Notes: generated by a model not told the origin, from the letters alone. Positions 33,802-44,395 are shown, counted from the stretch's first letter. The stretch is 64,000 bases of DNA from Arthrobacter sp. ISL-30 (GCF_018613855.1 NZ_JAGGPK010000012.1:1-64000), one strand, 5' to 3'. Program-made: numbers and translations.

Positions 33802-34473
33802 ATGCCTGGAACCATTTACCTTGGCGGCGGAGGATCGGCCGAAGACGAAGAGCTTCTCTGGATTGAAATGCTCAGAGACACACTACGGGTGCTCTACTGG
33901 CCGTTCGCCCTCAGTGGCGAAATGCTCTTGGGGGCTGATGAATGGCTTAGGGGAAACATCGCTAAGCGTTGGCCGGACGTCATTTTGACGACATGGATCG
34001 ACCTCGTCCATCATGACCCGTCCGAACTCGTCGCCTTCGACCTGATCTTTATCGGTAGAGGCAACACGTACGACCTACTGAACCATGTTGTCGAACAACA
34101 ATTCATTACCCCAATCAGAGACTTCGTCGCCACCGGAGGTTCCCTATACGGCGGAAGCGCGGGGGCAATTCTCACCGCTGACAGCATTGACAGTGCAGCT
34201 GGCTACGACCAAAACAAAACAGATTTGAAGGATTTTAGCGGTCTCAAGCTGGTAACGGGGGCGATGGTTCTCCCCCACTACTCAGACCAGGAGCTACATG
34301 TGGCGCTGAAACTAAACCTGCGCCACGAGAAGCCGGTGCTTGGCATTCCCGAAACATCTGGGATAGTCATCAAAGCCGGAAGCGCCGTGGCGCCATTTCT
34401 ACTCTCCGTTTCCAACGGTGGAGTATTACAAGCATGTCTTCGTCATGCCGACAAAGTCTTAGACGGGCGTTAG
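33802..34473 (+). CDS. peptidase E-like (S51) protein
   Basis: A 223-residue glutamine-amidotransferase-fold protein resembling S51 peptidases (peptidase E). The nucleophile Ser 119 is in the elbow YGGSAGAI, His 159 in MVLPHYS and a candidate Glu near 183 in IPETSG. Such enzymes cleave Asp-X dipeptides (peptidase E) or act as cyanophycinase; the closest role here is uncertain. The base composition looks less GC-rich than the core genes, suggesting recent acquisition. It is followed by an A/T-rich gap and the ROK regulator. Confidence 0.75.
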   Translation: MPGTIYLGGGGSAEDEELLWIEMLRDTLRVLYWPFALSGEMLLGADEWLRGNIAKRWPDVILTTWIDLVHHDPSELVAFDLIFIGRGNTYDLLNHVVEQQFITPIRDFVATGGSLYGGSAGAILTADSIDSAAGYDQNKTDLKDFSGLKLVTGAMVLPHYSDQELHVALKLNLRHEKPVLGIPETSGIVIKAGSAVAPFLLSVSNGGVLQACLRHADKVLDGR

Positions 34474-34549
34474 TGATCTTATTTAATTTGAGACAAAAAT
34501 TTATTAACTGAAGTATTATGTGGCGTAACCCATAGAGAGGTCAACACTT

Positions 34550-35797
34550 ATGTCTTCTGTGATCTCAGCGCCTGCGCCCCAGCTGCTGCGCCGAGTAAGT
34601 GCCAATGCCGTTCTGGACTTCATGCGAGCTTCAGGGGCAGTGACAATTACCGAGGTCATGCAGGCAACTGGACTCGCGCGGGCCACTGCGATTTCCGTGT
34701 GCGAGGAGCTCATGGAACGGGGCTGGATCCGGGAGCTGGAGAACCAGCGCGCCTTTGGCGAGTACCAGAAAGGCCGGCCCGCCCGCCGCTTCCAGTTCAA
34801 CGAAAATGCCGGATACATACTGGGTCTGGATGTTGGAATCGCAAAGGCCACTGCGGTGGTGTCAAACCTCCGAGGGGAAACTGTAGGAAAGTCCAGTCAG
34901 CCATTCCCTGGCGTCCAAATTACCACCGAAGATCGCATCCCCGGCGTCCAAATTACCGCCGAGGAACGTATTTCCGTCATCGATCGGACGGCGATGTTGG
35001 CCCTTCAAGATGCAGGTGCTTCTGCCGACACGGTGCTTGCCGTGAGCGTCGGAATAGCAGCACCCGTTGACCGAAACGGCGACGTGTTGGCCACCCAACA
35101 CTTTTGGGAACTCTTTGACGTGGACATCAAATCAGCTTTGAAGAACCTTCACGGCTGGACGGTGCTGCTGGAAAACGATGCAAACCTTGCTGCCTTGGGC
35201 GAACGCTGGTGCGGCGCGGCTGCCGGTGTGGACGACGTTGTGGTGATCCTCTCCAGCGAACGCTTCGGTTCGGGGGTCATCGACGGCGGGCGGCTCCTAC
35301 ACGGCAGCCACGGCGGCGCCGGCGAGTTGGCGTTCCTGAAGCATGTCGAAGGCGTAGGCGATACTTTCGGCATCGCCCTCATGGCCAGGACCTGGGCTGC
35401 AGAAGCCCTGGCAGGCACAGCCGTGACATCCCTCCGAGCACACGCCGGGGAGGACGTAGAAGCCGAACATGTATTCGCCGCGGCGGCAGACGGGGACGCC
35501 CTCGCCTTAGAGATCCTGGACCGCCTCGCAGACAGGATGGCCAGGGTGATCGGAGTCGTGGCAACCATCTTCAACCCCGAACTGGTGGTCATCGGCGGCG
35601 CTGTGGCAGAGTCCGCCGGCGTGCTGCTTGGGCCCATCGCCGAACGACTCAAAGAATTTACGGCAACCCCGCCGAGGATCGCTGTTTCTCCGCTGGGCGC
35701 TTCAATAGTTACGGTGGGTGCTACTAGGAGCGCTTTGGACTATGTGGAGAAAAACAGCCTGGACCTTGAGCTGCACACACACAAAATAGCCAACTAA
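34550..35797 (+). CDS. ROK family transcriptional regulator
   Basis: The protein has 415 residues. An N-terminal winged helix (ITEVMQATGLARATAISVCEELM) is followed by a ROK sugar-kinase-like domain starting LGLDVGIAKATAVV. The ROK zinc motif CxCGxxGC that normally follows the GGAGEL stretch is missing, so sugar-kinase activity and zinc binding are doubtful. It may still bind a sugar ligand. Residues 120-141 are an internal 11-residue tandem duplication (PGVQITTEDRI, PGVQITAEERI). GAGAGG lies 8 bases before the ATG. The upstream gap (34474-34549) is A/T-rich. The next gene, a broken SDR, starts 19 bases after its stop. Confidence 0.85.
   Translation: MSSVISAPAPQLLRRVSANAVLDFMRASGAVTITEVMQATGLARATAISVCEELMERGWIRELENQRAFGEYQKGRPARRFQFNENAGYILGLDVGIAKATAVVSNLRGETVGKSSQPFPGVQITTEDRIPGVQITAEERISVIDRTAMLALQDAGASADTVLAVSVGIAAPVDRNGDVLATQHFWELFDVDIKSALKNLHGWTVLLENDANLAALGERWCGAAAGVDDVVVILSSERFGSGVIDGGRLLHGSHGGAGELAFLKHVEGVGDTFGIALMARTWAAEALAGTAVTSLRAHAGEDVEAEHVFAAAADGDALALEILDRLADRMARVIGVVATIFNPELVVIGGAVAESAGVLLGPIAERLKEFTATPPRIAVSPLGASIVTVGATRSALDYVEKNSLDLELHTHKIAN
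34907..34972 (+). repeat. 33-bp in-frame tandem duplication inside the ROK gene
   Basis: Units at 34907-34939 and 34940-34972 share GGCGTCCAAATTACC and most other bases. They encode near-identical 11-residue segments (PGVQIT[T/A]E[D/E]RI). Confidence 0.85.
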
Positions 35798-35816
35798 GCG
35801 TCAGGAGACGATAGCG

Positions 35817-36400
35817 ATGCCTTCGATGGATGGGCGAGTAGCGCTTGTGACAGGCGCAACAGGTGGCATCGGCAAAGCGGTAGCGACGGCGCTGGCGCGC
35901 GAAGGCGGCACCGTCGTCGTGGTTAGACGCTCCGAGGCTCGGGCGGAAGAGGCCATGGGCGATATCCGCGCTATAGTCCCAAACGCCAAGCTTGAGCCGC
36001 TTGCCTGTGACCTCTCATCACACGCATCGATCCGCTCGGCGGCGCATGAGTTCCTTACCCGCCACAACCAGCTCGACGTGCTCGTCAACCCAAGAGCTCG
36101 CCGAACGCCTTCAGGGTACGGGCGTGGTCGTGAACGCCGTCCACCCGGGCCTCGTCAAGGACACAGCCCTTCTCCACGACGTCGGCGGCCCGTTCCGCTG
36201 GATGACAAACACCTTCGGCAAGCCCGTCGAGAAAGCCGCCGACACCGCCGTCTGGGCTCGCCACCTCACCCGAAACTGCAGCGGTTTCCGGCAAGTTCTG
36301 GACCAATCGCAAGGAACTTCCGACGCCGGGAATGGGGTCAGATCCGGAAGCACGAAAGCGATTGTGGGATGAGTGCACACGGCTATCCAAGCTGGCGTGA
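35817..36400 (+). pseudogene. broken SDR gene (retinol dehydrogenase-like) with deletion and frameshift
   Basis: The remnant starts MPSMDGRVALVTGATGGIGK and continues normally to LDVLVN at about 36089. Everything from the expected NNAG through the catalytic YxxxK is then missing. The sequence resumes one base later in another frame as QELAERLQGTGVVVNAVHPGLV, with roughly 110 codons deleted. After ADTAVW a second shift (an extra G in the TGGG at about 36253-36256) is needed to continue into LATSPETAAVSGKFW and the normal C-terminus ending RLWDECTRLSKLA at TGA 36398-36400. AGGAG lies 9 bases before the start, so this was once a translated gene. No functional enzyme can be made. Confidence 0.85.
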
Positions 36401-36431
36401 AAACCTGCCGGAGACCGGCTGAAAAAGACCC

Positions 36432-38030
<1,599 letters not shown>

Positions 38031-38309
38031 TTCGGGGAATGCCTTTCAATGGGGAACGCCTGCTGCGCGGAGTGCTCCGGCCTTTGCTGCGGCGGTTGGG
38101 CCGAACAATCGGCCTTGACAATTCTACCGGCAGAGCTCCTGCCCGGTCGCCACTTCCGAACTGAACGCAACGGACCTCTTTTGTGCCCTCCCGCCAACGC
38201 GTTGCAAAGCTGCTGGTGGAACCCCTACAAAATGGCCCATTGCCGCGCTGGGTAGTGTCAGCGTTGGGACATTTCATCTCTTCCCGCAAGGCACCAGACA
38301 GGACACGAC

Positions 38310-38924
38310 ATGAGCAACACCCAAACCGCCGCCGAACCAAAGACGTCGTCGCGCAAGCGATGGAACGCCACGGATCTGGGGCTGATCGCAGTCTTCGCCG
38401 CCCTCGTGGCAGGATCGGCGCTCATCGCAGCGATTCCCGTCGGCGGCCTTGGCGTTCCGATCACCCTGCAGACCCTCGCAGTCATGCTGACAGGGCTGGC
38501 CCTTGGCCCGGGACGCGCCTTTGCCGCCGTCGGCCTCTACGTCCTGCTTGGCCTCGCCGGGCTGCCGATCTTCAGCGGCGGCCGCAGCGGACTGGGGATC
38601 CTTGCCACGGCTTCCGCCGGCTATATCATTGCTTTCCCCCTGGCCGCCGCCGCTGCAGGCTGGCTGGCGACGATCGTCCTTCGCCGTACCGCCAAGGCCC
38701 GTACCGCCCTATTCTTTGCCTGCGCGATGGTGAGCAGTATCCTGCTGGTCCACACGCTGGGCGTGCTGGGCATGGTAGTCAACGGCAAGCTGGCCCTGTC
38801 CAACGCCTTTATCGCCGACCTTGCGTACTACCCCGGAGACATCCTCAAGAATGTGCTCGCCGCCGTGGTGGCCGTCGCCCTTCATAAGGCATTTCCGGAC
38901 CTGCTGATCCGACGCGTCAAGTAG
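38310..38924 (+). CDS. bioY: biotin ECF transporter substrate-binding protein BioY
   Basis: A 204-residue membrane protein with about six helices and family motifs: VPITLQTLAVMLTGLALGPGRAFAAVGLYVLLGLAGLPIFSGGR and AYYPGDILKNVLAAVVAV. It is the biotin-binding S component. With the downstream ATPase and T component it forms the bioYMN energy-coupling factor transporter, so this organism can import biotin. bioM begins 43 bases downstream. Confidence 0.95.
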   Translation: MSNTQTAAEPKTSSRKRWNATDLGLIAVFAALVAGSALIAAIPVGGLGVPITLQTLAVMLTGLALGPGRAFAAVGLYVLLGLAGLPIFSGGRSGLGILATASAGYIIAFPLAAAAAGWLATIVLRRTAKARTALFFACAMVSSILLVHTLGVLGMVVNGKLALSNAFIADLAYYPGDILKNVLAAVVAVALHKAFPDLLIRRVK

Positions 38925-38967
38925 GGGCCAACAAAGCGGGAATTCAGGCAAGCAAGGACCAGGAAAC

Positions 38968-39684
38968 GTGGATTCCATACTTTTTGACGATGTAACCGTG
39001 GCTGTCACCATGGACGGCCGCAGCGAGCCCAAGGTGCTCCTGCAGGATATTTCGCTGCAGGTCTCCGAACGCCGCGTCGCCGTCATCGGAGCCAACGGCT
39101 CAGGAAAATCCACCCTGCTACGGCTGATCAACGGCCTGGTTGTCCCAAGCTCCGGACGCGTCACGGTCAACGGGGCCGATACGGTTCGGAATGTCCGGAG
39201 GGTGCGGGCCGACGTCGGCTTTGTCTTCACCGATCCGCTGTCCCAGCTTGTCATGCCCACCGGGCGGGAGGACGTTGAGCTGTCGCTTCGGCGCACAGTC
39301 CGCAATGCCACGGAGAGGAGGGCGAAAGCCGAGGCAGCCCTGGCACGCTTTGGACTGCTTCCCTTGGCGGATCAGAGCATCTATGAGCTCTCCGGCGGAG
39401 AGCGACAGCTCCTGGCCCTCGCTGCGGTTCTCGCCGTGGATCCGCAGATCCTCGTCCTCGATGAACCGTCCACCCTGCTGGATTTGCGGAACCGCGAGCT
39501 CCTTAGGCGCACCCTGGCCGACTTGGACCAGCAAGTCATTCTGTCCACCCATGACCTCGAGCTCGCCTTGGATGCGGATCGTGTACTGGTAGTGGACCAG
39601 GGATCAGTGGTGTTCGACGGCGGTCCCGCCGAAGGAGCCGCCTGGTACAAGGCCCTGTGCACCCGCGAGGTGGCCCGGGGATGA
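38968..39684 (+). CDS. bioM: biotin ECF transporter ATPase BioM
   Basis: A 238-residue ABC ATPase: Walker A GANGSGKST, signature LSGGERQLLALAAVLAV, Walker B ILVLDEPS, and switch His in ILSTHDLELAL. It powers biotin uptake by BioY. Position between bioY and the T component, with an ATGA overlap to bioN, supports the assignment. Confidence 0.93.
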   Translation: MDSILFDDVTVAVTMDGRSEPKVLLQDISLQVSERRVAVIGANGSGKSTLLRLINGLVVPSSGRVTVNGADTVRNVRRVRADVGFVFTDPLSQLVMPTGREDVELSLRRTVRNATERRAKAEAALARFGLLPLADQSIYELSGGERQLLALAAVLAVDPQILVLDEPSTLLDLRNRELLRRTLADLDQQVILSTHDLELALDADRVLVVDQGSVVFDGGPAEGAAWYKALCTREVARG

Positions 39685-40304
39685 GGGGACACGGGTTCCT
39701 GCTGGCGAACTATGTGCCGGGATCATCGCCCGTTCACCGCGCTCCCCTCTGGGCAAAGTTCGTGCTGGTGGCCGTCTGCGGCGGAGCCTCGTTCCTCATT
39801 GCGGACTGGTTGGTGTCCGCGGCTGCCCTGGCTGCCCTGTGCGGGGTCTTCCTGCTCTCCGGCGCGGGTGTGCGGCGCCTGCTGAGGGCCGTCTGGCTGG
39901 TTGCGCCTGTGCTGGCGGCCATCGGCCTGTTCCAATGGTGGCAGCTTGGCGGGCCGGTTGCGGGGAGGATCGTCCTCAACGTGCTGCTCTGCATCGTGGC
40001 GGCCTCCGTGCTCACCGCTACGACGCCGGTCCAGGACCTCCTTGACGGGGTAGTGTCCCTGGCCAGGCCGTTCCGGCGGTTCGGAGCCGATCCCGAGCGC
40101 TTCGCGCTGACCATAGCCATCATGCTGCGCAGCATTCCCTTTATCGCGGGCGCCTTCGCGGATGTACGTGATTCGGCGCGTGCCCGTGGCCTTGAACGGA
40201 ACCCGCGTGCGCTTGTGCTCCCGGTGTTTATCACAACGGTGGCCTACGCGAGGCAGACCGGGGAGGCACTGGCCGCTCGCGGGCTGGGCGAGGCTGACGA
40301 GTAG
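39681..40304 (+). CDS. bioN: biotin ECF transporter transmembrane protein BioN
   Basis: A 207-residue T component with about four to five helices and the conserved ARARGLERNP and FITTVAYARQTGEALAARGLG stretches, whose Arg-rich helices couple to the ATPase. It was chosen from ATG 39681, which overlaps the bioM TGA as ATGA; the upstream frame from 39657 is not used. It completes the bioYMN operon. Confidence 0.92.
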   Translation: MRGHGFLLANYVPGSSPVHRAPLWAKFVLVAVCGGASFLIADWLVSAAALAALCGVFLLSGAGVRRLLRAVWLVAPVLAAIGLFQWWQLGGPVAGRIVLNVLLCIVAASVLTATTPVQDLLDGVVSLARPFRRFGADPERFALTIAIMLRSIPFIAGAFADVRDSARARGLERNPRALVLPVFITTVAYARQTGEALAARGLGEADE

Positions 40305-40339
40305 CCGGGTCTTCCGGCAAAGCTCGATGAGTGAACTCC

Positions 40340-40367
40340 CGGGACTACAGCTCCGGGATTACAGCTC
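40340..40367. repeat. 14-bp tandem duplication across the thiolase stop codon
   Basis: CGGGACTACAGCTC (40340-40353) and CGGGATTACAGCTC (40354-40367) match at 13 of 14 positions. The real stop TAA (minus) falls in the inner copy and a TAG in the outer one. Confidence 0.85.
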
Positions 40368-41603
40368 AGGGAGGTACCGGAAGAGGGCAGCTGTGCCCAT
40401 CCCGCCGGCAATGCTGATCATCGCCAATGCCAGCTTTTCGCCGTCAGCCACAGGACCGGCGTCGCTCGCCGCGTCAAAACGATGTCGGGCCTGGGCCAGC
40501 AGACGCGTCACCAGGACCGCCCCGGACGCGCCGTAGGCATGACCGAGCGCCAGCGCGCCGCCGTCGAGGTTCACCCGCTCAGGCGCAATCTCCAAGGCAT
40601 CGAGGCAGGCCAAAGCCTGTGAGGCGAATGCCTCATTGAATTCCACGAGGTCAAGCCGGTCCGAAGCCAAGTCGTGCGATTCCAGTAGCCGTTCGGCGGC
40701 AACCGAGGCCCCGATGCCGAGCAACCGCGGATCGACGCCGGCGGTATCGCTTCCCAGAACCAGGAGACCGTCAGCGGCTCCGAGTTCGCGGGCGCGCCTG
40801 AGTGAGGTGATGACGACGGCGGACGCCGCGTCGGCGTCGAAGCAGGAGTTCCCGGCCGTTACCGTACCGCCCTCCACGAAGGCTGCGGGGAACCGCGCGA
40901 GGACCGATGGGGTCAGCGATGTTCTCGGTCCGCCATCAAGCGTGACTACGTCCGATCCCCGGCCATCCCGGAGCGGCACCGTCTCGCCCCTGAACACCCC
41001 ACTGGCCCGGGCCACAGAGGCACGTGCATGGCTCGCAAGCGCGAAGGCATCCTGCCTTTCACGGGAAATACCGAACTCGCTAGCCACGTTCTCCGCAGCC
41101 ACTCCCATGTCCGGGTCACCATAGGCAGCCGGCACGAAGCTGGCCCGCCGATAGAAGTCCGGCTCGCCGTCGTCGTTCCGATGCGCCCGGAGCGGCGCAG
41201 TGCTGATGCTTTCCACGCCTCCAGCCAGGTACACGCCGTCCCCGCCCGCCGCCACGAGCCGCGAGGCCAGGACTATCGCATCGAGCCCGGAGCCGCACTG
41301 CCTGTCAACGGTAATCCCGGGAACGCCCGGCGGAAGCCCTGCCTCCAGGGCAGCAAAGCGTGCCACATTGCCCCCGCCGCCCACCGCGTTGCCAATGATG
41401 ACATCCGTGACATCCTCGGAGTGTAGGCCGGCTAGGTCGAGCAGGGAAGCGAGCACGGGCGCCAGCAAGGAGTGGGCACGGTACGTTTTCAAGGCTCCCC
41501 CGGACCGGCAAATGGGCGTGCGCAGTGCCGCGATGATGACCGGCTGCGTGGGATCGATGTCCCCTGGGGAACTGACGCTAGGCAAGGAGCCGTGCCCTCG
41601 CAT
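40359..41603 (-). CDS. thiolase family protein with altered catalytic site
   Basis: A thiolase of 414 residues with the nucleophilic Cys 103 in VDRQCGSGLDA, FNEAFASQALACLD and ALGHAYGASGAV with the His. The conserved C-terminal Cys (CIGGGMG in active thiolases) is replaced by Ser: the end reads ISIAGGMGTAALF. Without that Cys degradative thiolase activity is doubtful, so a synthase-like or lost activity is possible. The stated start (ATG 41603) overlaps the acyl-CoA ligase by about 26 bases; a TTG at 41585 with GAGGG upstream may be the true start. It is translated after the ligase in the same direction. Confidence 0.85.
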   Translation of the reverse strand: MRGHGSLPSVSSPGDIDPTQPVIIAALRTPICRSGGALKTYRAHSLLAPVLASLLDLAGLHSEDVTDVIIGNAVGGGGNVARFAALEAGLPPGVPGITVDRQCGSGLDAIVLASRLVAAGGDGVYLAGGVESISTAPLRAHRNDDGEPDFYRRASFVPAAYGDPDMGVAAENVASEFGISRERQDAFALASHARASVARASGVFRGETVPLRDGRGSDVVTLDGGPRTSLTPSVLARFPAAFVEGGTVTAGNSCFDADAASAVVITSLRRARELGAADGLLVLGSDTAGVDPRLLGIGASVAAERLLESHDLASDRLDLVEFNEAFASQALACLDALEIAPERVNLDGGALALGHAYGASGAVLVTRLLAQARHRFDAASDAGPVADGEKLALAMISIAGGMGTAALFRYLPEL

Positions 41604-42999
41604 CCTGGTTTTCGATCCAGTCCAGCAGCACCCTCCGGCTGACCTTTCCGCGGTCGGTCACGGGGAGTTCGGAGAGGCTGAAGTACTGCAGTGGACGCTT
41701 GTCGCGCGCCAGGAGTCCGTCAAGGCCGGTCTTCAGCTGGGTGGCCGTCAGGGCACCATGGGCAGGAACGATTCCTGCCACCACCTTCTGGCCACGTACG
41801 TCATCCGCCACGCCAGCCGCCACCGCCGCGGCGACTCCCGGCACGGCAGCCAGGGCCAACTCCACTTCATGCGGATACACGTTCTTGCCGGAGGTAATGA
41901 TCATGTCCGAGCGGCGGCCCAGGATGTGCAGGACGCCGTCTTGCAGATACCCCTGGTCCCCCACGGTGTACCAGCCGTCGAAACAGCGAAGCGCCTTACC
42001 GTCGTCGCCCCAGAGATAGCCGTTGCTGACCATGCCGCTACGGACACAGATGTTGCCGTGGTCGCCGTCGGGAAGTTCTTTGCCTTCATCATCCAGGATG
42101 CGAAGTTCGACGCCGGGAAACGGCCGGCCAATCCCTGTTCCGCCCGCATCCAACGGCTCCCCCGCAGCGAGATGGGTGCCCGACACGAAACTGAGTTCCG
42201 AGGCTCCGTAATACTCGTGGATCGCAGCATTCGGCGCCCATCGGCGGGCAGCTTCCAGGGTCCGGGCATCCAGCTTGGAACCAGCACAGATGATGCTCCG
42301 GATGCCCGAGGCGTCCACGCCGCCCGTTAGGCCGCGTTCACTGAGCAGGCGCAGCATCGTGGGCACCAGTACCAGGCGAGTAACGCCGTCGTGGCTGATG
42401 GCGGCATGGGCGTCGCCGACGTCGAAGGTTTCCAACGTCTGGAACGCCGATCCCGCGTAAAGGCATTCGGACAGCGCGTAGAGGTTAAGGCTTGCGGCCA
42501 GCGGCCCCGGTGCCAGGGTCTTGTCCCTAGGCGTCAGGCCGAAGAATTCAATGGACGCTTCGAAGGAGGCCTGCCAGGAGCGCCTGGTACGGGTGAAGGC
42601 CTTCGGCACCGAAGTGGTGCCCGAGGTCAGTCCAATGAGGAAGTCTGATGCCGGATCGCCGTCCTCCAGCTTCTCCTCCCCCGACGCCCCTGCCTCGGGC
42701 CCCAATGCCTCAGGCCGGCCGGCTTCATGAAGGCGCTGCCTGACGTCGTCGATCATGGGTGCGGGCCAAGTGGGATCGAGGACGGCGCAACGCCGCTCCC
42801 CCGCCATGGCAGCCGTGAATGCCTCCACGAAAGCCAGGGAATTAGGTTCCGCAAGGACAGTGGTGGCCGGAGTTGCCGGGAGAAGCTGCGCTGCGGCGTC
42901 ACGGAGGGCACTCCAGCTCAGGCCGCTGCCGCCGATGACGACGGCGGTGTCGTCCGGACGGTCCTCGGCCCATCGTTGAAGATTGTTCAGGAAGGGCAT
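41578..42999 (-). CDS. AMP-binding acyl-CoA synthetase/ligase
   Basis: A 473-residue member of the ANL superfamily. The AMP/Thr-rich loop is LTSGTTSVPKAFTRT, followed by IHEYYGASELSFVSG, YTVGDQGYLQDG and GRRSDMIITSGKNVYPHEVE, and the C-terminal Lys is in PVTDRGKVSRRVL. It should activate a carboxylic acid to its CoA thioester; the substrate is not evident (O-succinylbenzoate-CoA ligase-like in length). Its 3' end overlaps the thiolase gene, so the two may act on the same acyl chain. It is divergent from the metallopeptidase gene. Confidence 0.85.
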   Translation of the reverse strand: MPFLNNLQRWAEDRPDDTAVVIGGSGLSWSALRDAAAQLLPATPATTVLAEPNSLAFVEAFTAAMAGERRCAVLDPTWPAPMIDDVRQRLHEAGRPEALGPEAGASGEEKLEDGDPASDFLIGLTSGTTSVPKAFTRTRRSWQASFEASIEFFGLTPRDKTLAPGPLAASLNLYALSECLYAGSAFQTLETFDVGDAHAAISHDGVTRLVLVPTMLRLLSERGLTGGVDASGIRSIICAGSKLDARTLEAARRWAPNAAIHEYYGASELSFVSGTHLAAGEPLDAGGTGIGRPFPGVELRILDDEGKELPDGDHGNICVRSGMVSNGYLWGDDGKALRCFDGWYTVGDQGYLQDGVLHILGRRSDMIITSGKNVYPHEVELALAAVPGVAAAVAAGVADDVRGQKVVAGIVPAHGALTATQLKTGLDGLLARDKRPLQYFSLSELPVTDRGKVSRRVLLDWIENQDARARLLA

Positions 43000-43060
43000 C
43001 GGTCGATTTTACCGTCCCTCACCGCTTCACGCCGCGTTCGTGAAGTCTACTGTAAGCAAT

Positions 43061-43957
43061 ATGAGTTTCGACGACCGAGCACAGCTCGACCCCTCGCAGG
43101 TGCAGGACCGCCGCGGAGGCCTTGGCCGCGGCACCAAGATTGGTGGAGGCATCGGCGGCGGGATCGTGGCCCTGCTGCTGGTGCTTCTAGGTTTCAACCC
43201 CCAGCTCCTGGACGGCTTCACAGGCGGTGGCCAGCAGCCGGGTGTCGGAACGCAGGGAACGGAAGGCACGGAGTCCTGCAGGACAGGGGCCGACGCCGAC
43301 CAGCGGCTTGATTGCCGGATCACCGGGACCGTGAACAGCCTCAACGCCTTCTGGCCCGACTACCTGAGGGACTATGGCGTCCAGTATCCGCGTCCCGAAA
43401 CGGTCCTCTTTACCGGCGGCACCCCAACGGGCTGCGGTGCCGCAACCAGTGAGGTGGGACCCTTCTATTGCCCGGCGGACACTACCGCTTATTTTGACCC
43501 CGGATTCTTCCAGGAGCTGGTTGACCGCTTCGGCTCATCCGGGGGACCCCTGGCTCAGGAGTATGTGGTGGCCCATGAGTTCGGCCACCATGTGCAGAAC
43601 GTGCTGGGCTACTTGGACCGGGCGCAGCAGGATCCCCAAGGCCCCGAATCCGGCGCTGTGCGGACCGAACTGCAGGCCGACTGCTACGCCGGGCTGTGGG
43701 TGAAACACGCCACTACCCAGCAGGATCCCCAGACGGGCAGGCCCTTCCTCGATCCACTCACGCAACAGGACCTCCAGGATGCCCTCTCCGCAGCGGCCGC
43801 CGTCGGAGATGACAGGATCCAACAGGCAGCCACCGGCCGGGTTACTCCCGAGGCCTGGACCCATGGCTCGAGTGAGCAGCGGCAGAAGTGGTTCCAGATC
43901 GGTTTCACCACCGGTGACATCAACCAGTGCGACACCTTCGCCGTCGCCAGCCCCTGA
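43061..43957 (+). CDS. neutral zinc metallopeptidase (YpfJ/KPN_02809 family)
   Basis: A 298-residue protein with one N-terminal transmembrane helix (residues ~25-48, GGGIGGGIVALLLVLLGF) and an extracytoplasmic peptidase domain containing VVAHEFGHHVQNVLG (His-Glu-x-x-His zinc site) and RTELQADCYAG with the third ligand. Such proteins are predicted secreted or membrane-anchored peptidases of unknown substrate. I chose the ATG at 43061; the ribosome-binding site is weak. It lies divergent from the acyl-CoA ligase and convergent with the SUF operon end, separated by a strong terminator. Confidence 0.88.
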   Translation: MSFDDRAQLDPSQVQDRRGGLGRGTKIGGGIGGGIVALLLVLLGFNPQLLDGFTGGGQQPGVGTQGTEGTESCRTGADADQRLDCRITGTVNSLNAFWPDYLRDYGVQYPRPETVLFTGGTPTGCGAATSEVGPFYCPADTTAYFDPGFFQELVDRFGSSGGPLAQEYVVAHEFGHHVQNVLGYLDRAQQDPQGPESGAVRTELQADCYAGLWVKHATTQQDPQTGRPFLDPLTQQDLQDALSAAAAVGDDRIQQAATGRVTPEAWTHGSSEQRQKWFQIGFTTGDINQCDTFAVASP

Positions 43958-43978
43958 AATTTAGCAATCGATGACAGC

Positions 43979-44026
43979 ACGACGGCGGCCGGCCACCTTC
44001 CAGGGAAGGTGACCGGCCGCCGTCGT
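43979..44026. terminator. Strong bidirectional terminator between the metallopeptidase and SUF operon
   Basis: A 23-base arm at 43979-44001 pairs with 44004-44026 at 22 positions, containing ACGACGGCGGCCGG and CACCTTCC. It lies between convergent genes. Confidence 0.9.
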
Positions 44027-44049
44027 CGTTAGTAGGGGCCTTTGGACGG

Positions 44050-44382
44050 TTAGATGTTGAAGCCGAGGGCCCGCATCTGGTCCTTGCCGTCATCGGTGAT
44101 CCTTTCCGGACCCCATGGCGGCATCCACACCCAGTTCAGGCGCCAGTCATCAACGACGCCGTCCAAGGCCTTGCCCACCTGCTCCTCGAGCACGTCGGTC
44201 AGGGGGCACGCCGCGGTGGTCAGCGTCATGTCGATCAGCAGGGCACCGTCTTCTTCGGAGTACTTCAGTCCGTAGAGCAGCCCAAGGTCAACGACGTTGA
44301 CGCCCAGTTCGGGGTCAATGACGTCCTTGAGTGCCTCCTCGACGTCCTCAAGGCTGGTGCGCGCCGTGTTGATTTCGGTCAT
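44050..44382 (-). CDS. SufT-like metal-sulfur cluster assembly factor (DUF59)
   Basis: A 110-residue DUF59 (MIP18/PaaD-like) protein: EALKDVIDPELGVNVVDLGLLY, MTLTTAACPLTDVL with the conserved Cys, and WMPPWGPERITDDGKDQMRALGF. It helps load or transfer Fe-S clusters. It sits 13 bases after sufC at the end of the operon, where actinobacterial SUF clusters usually have it after sufS and sufU; both of these are absent here. Confidence 0.9.
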   Translation of the reverse strand: MTEINTARTSLEDVEEALKDVIDPELGVNVVDLGLLYGLKYSEEDGALLIDMTLTTAACPLTDVLEEQVGKALDGVVDDWRLNWVWMPPWGPERITDDGKDQMRALGFNI

Positions 44383-44395
44383 AAGGTGATCCTAA

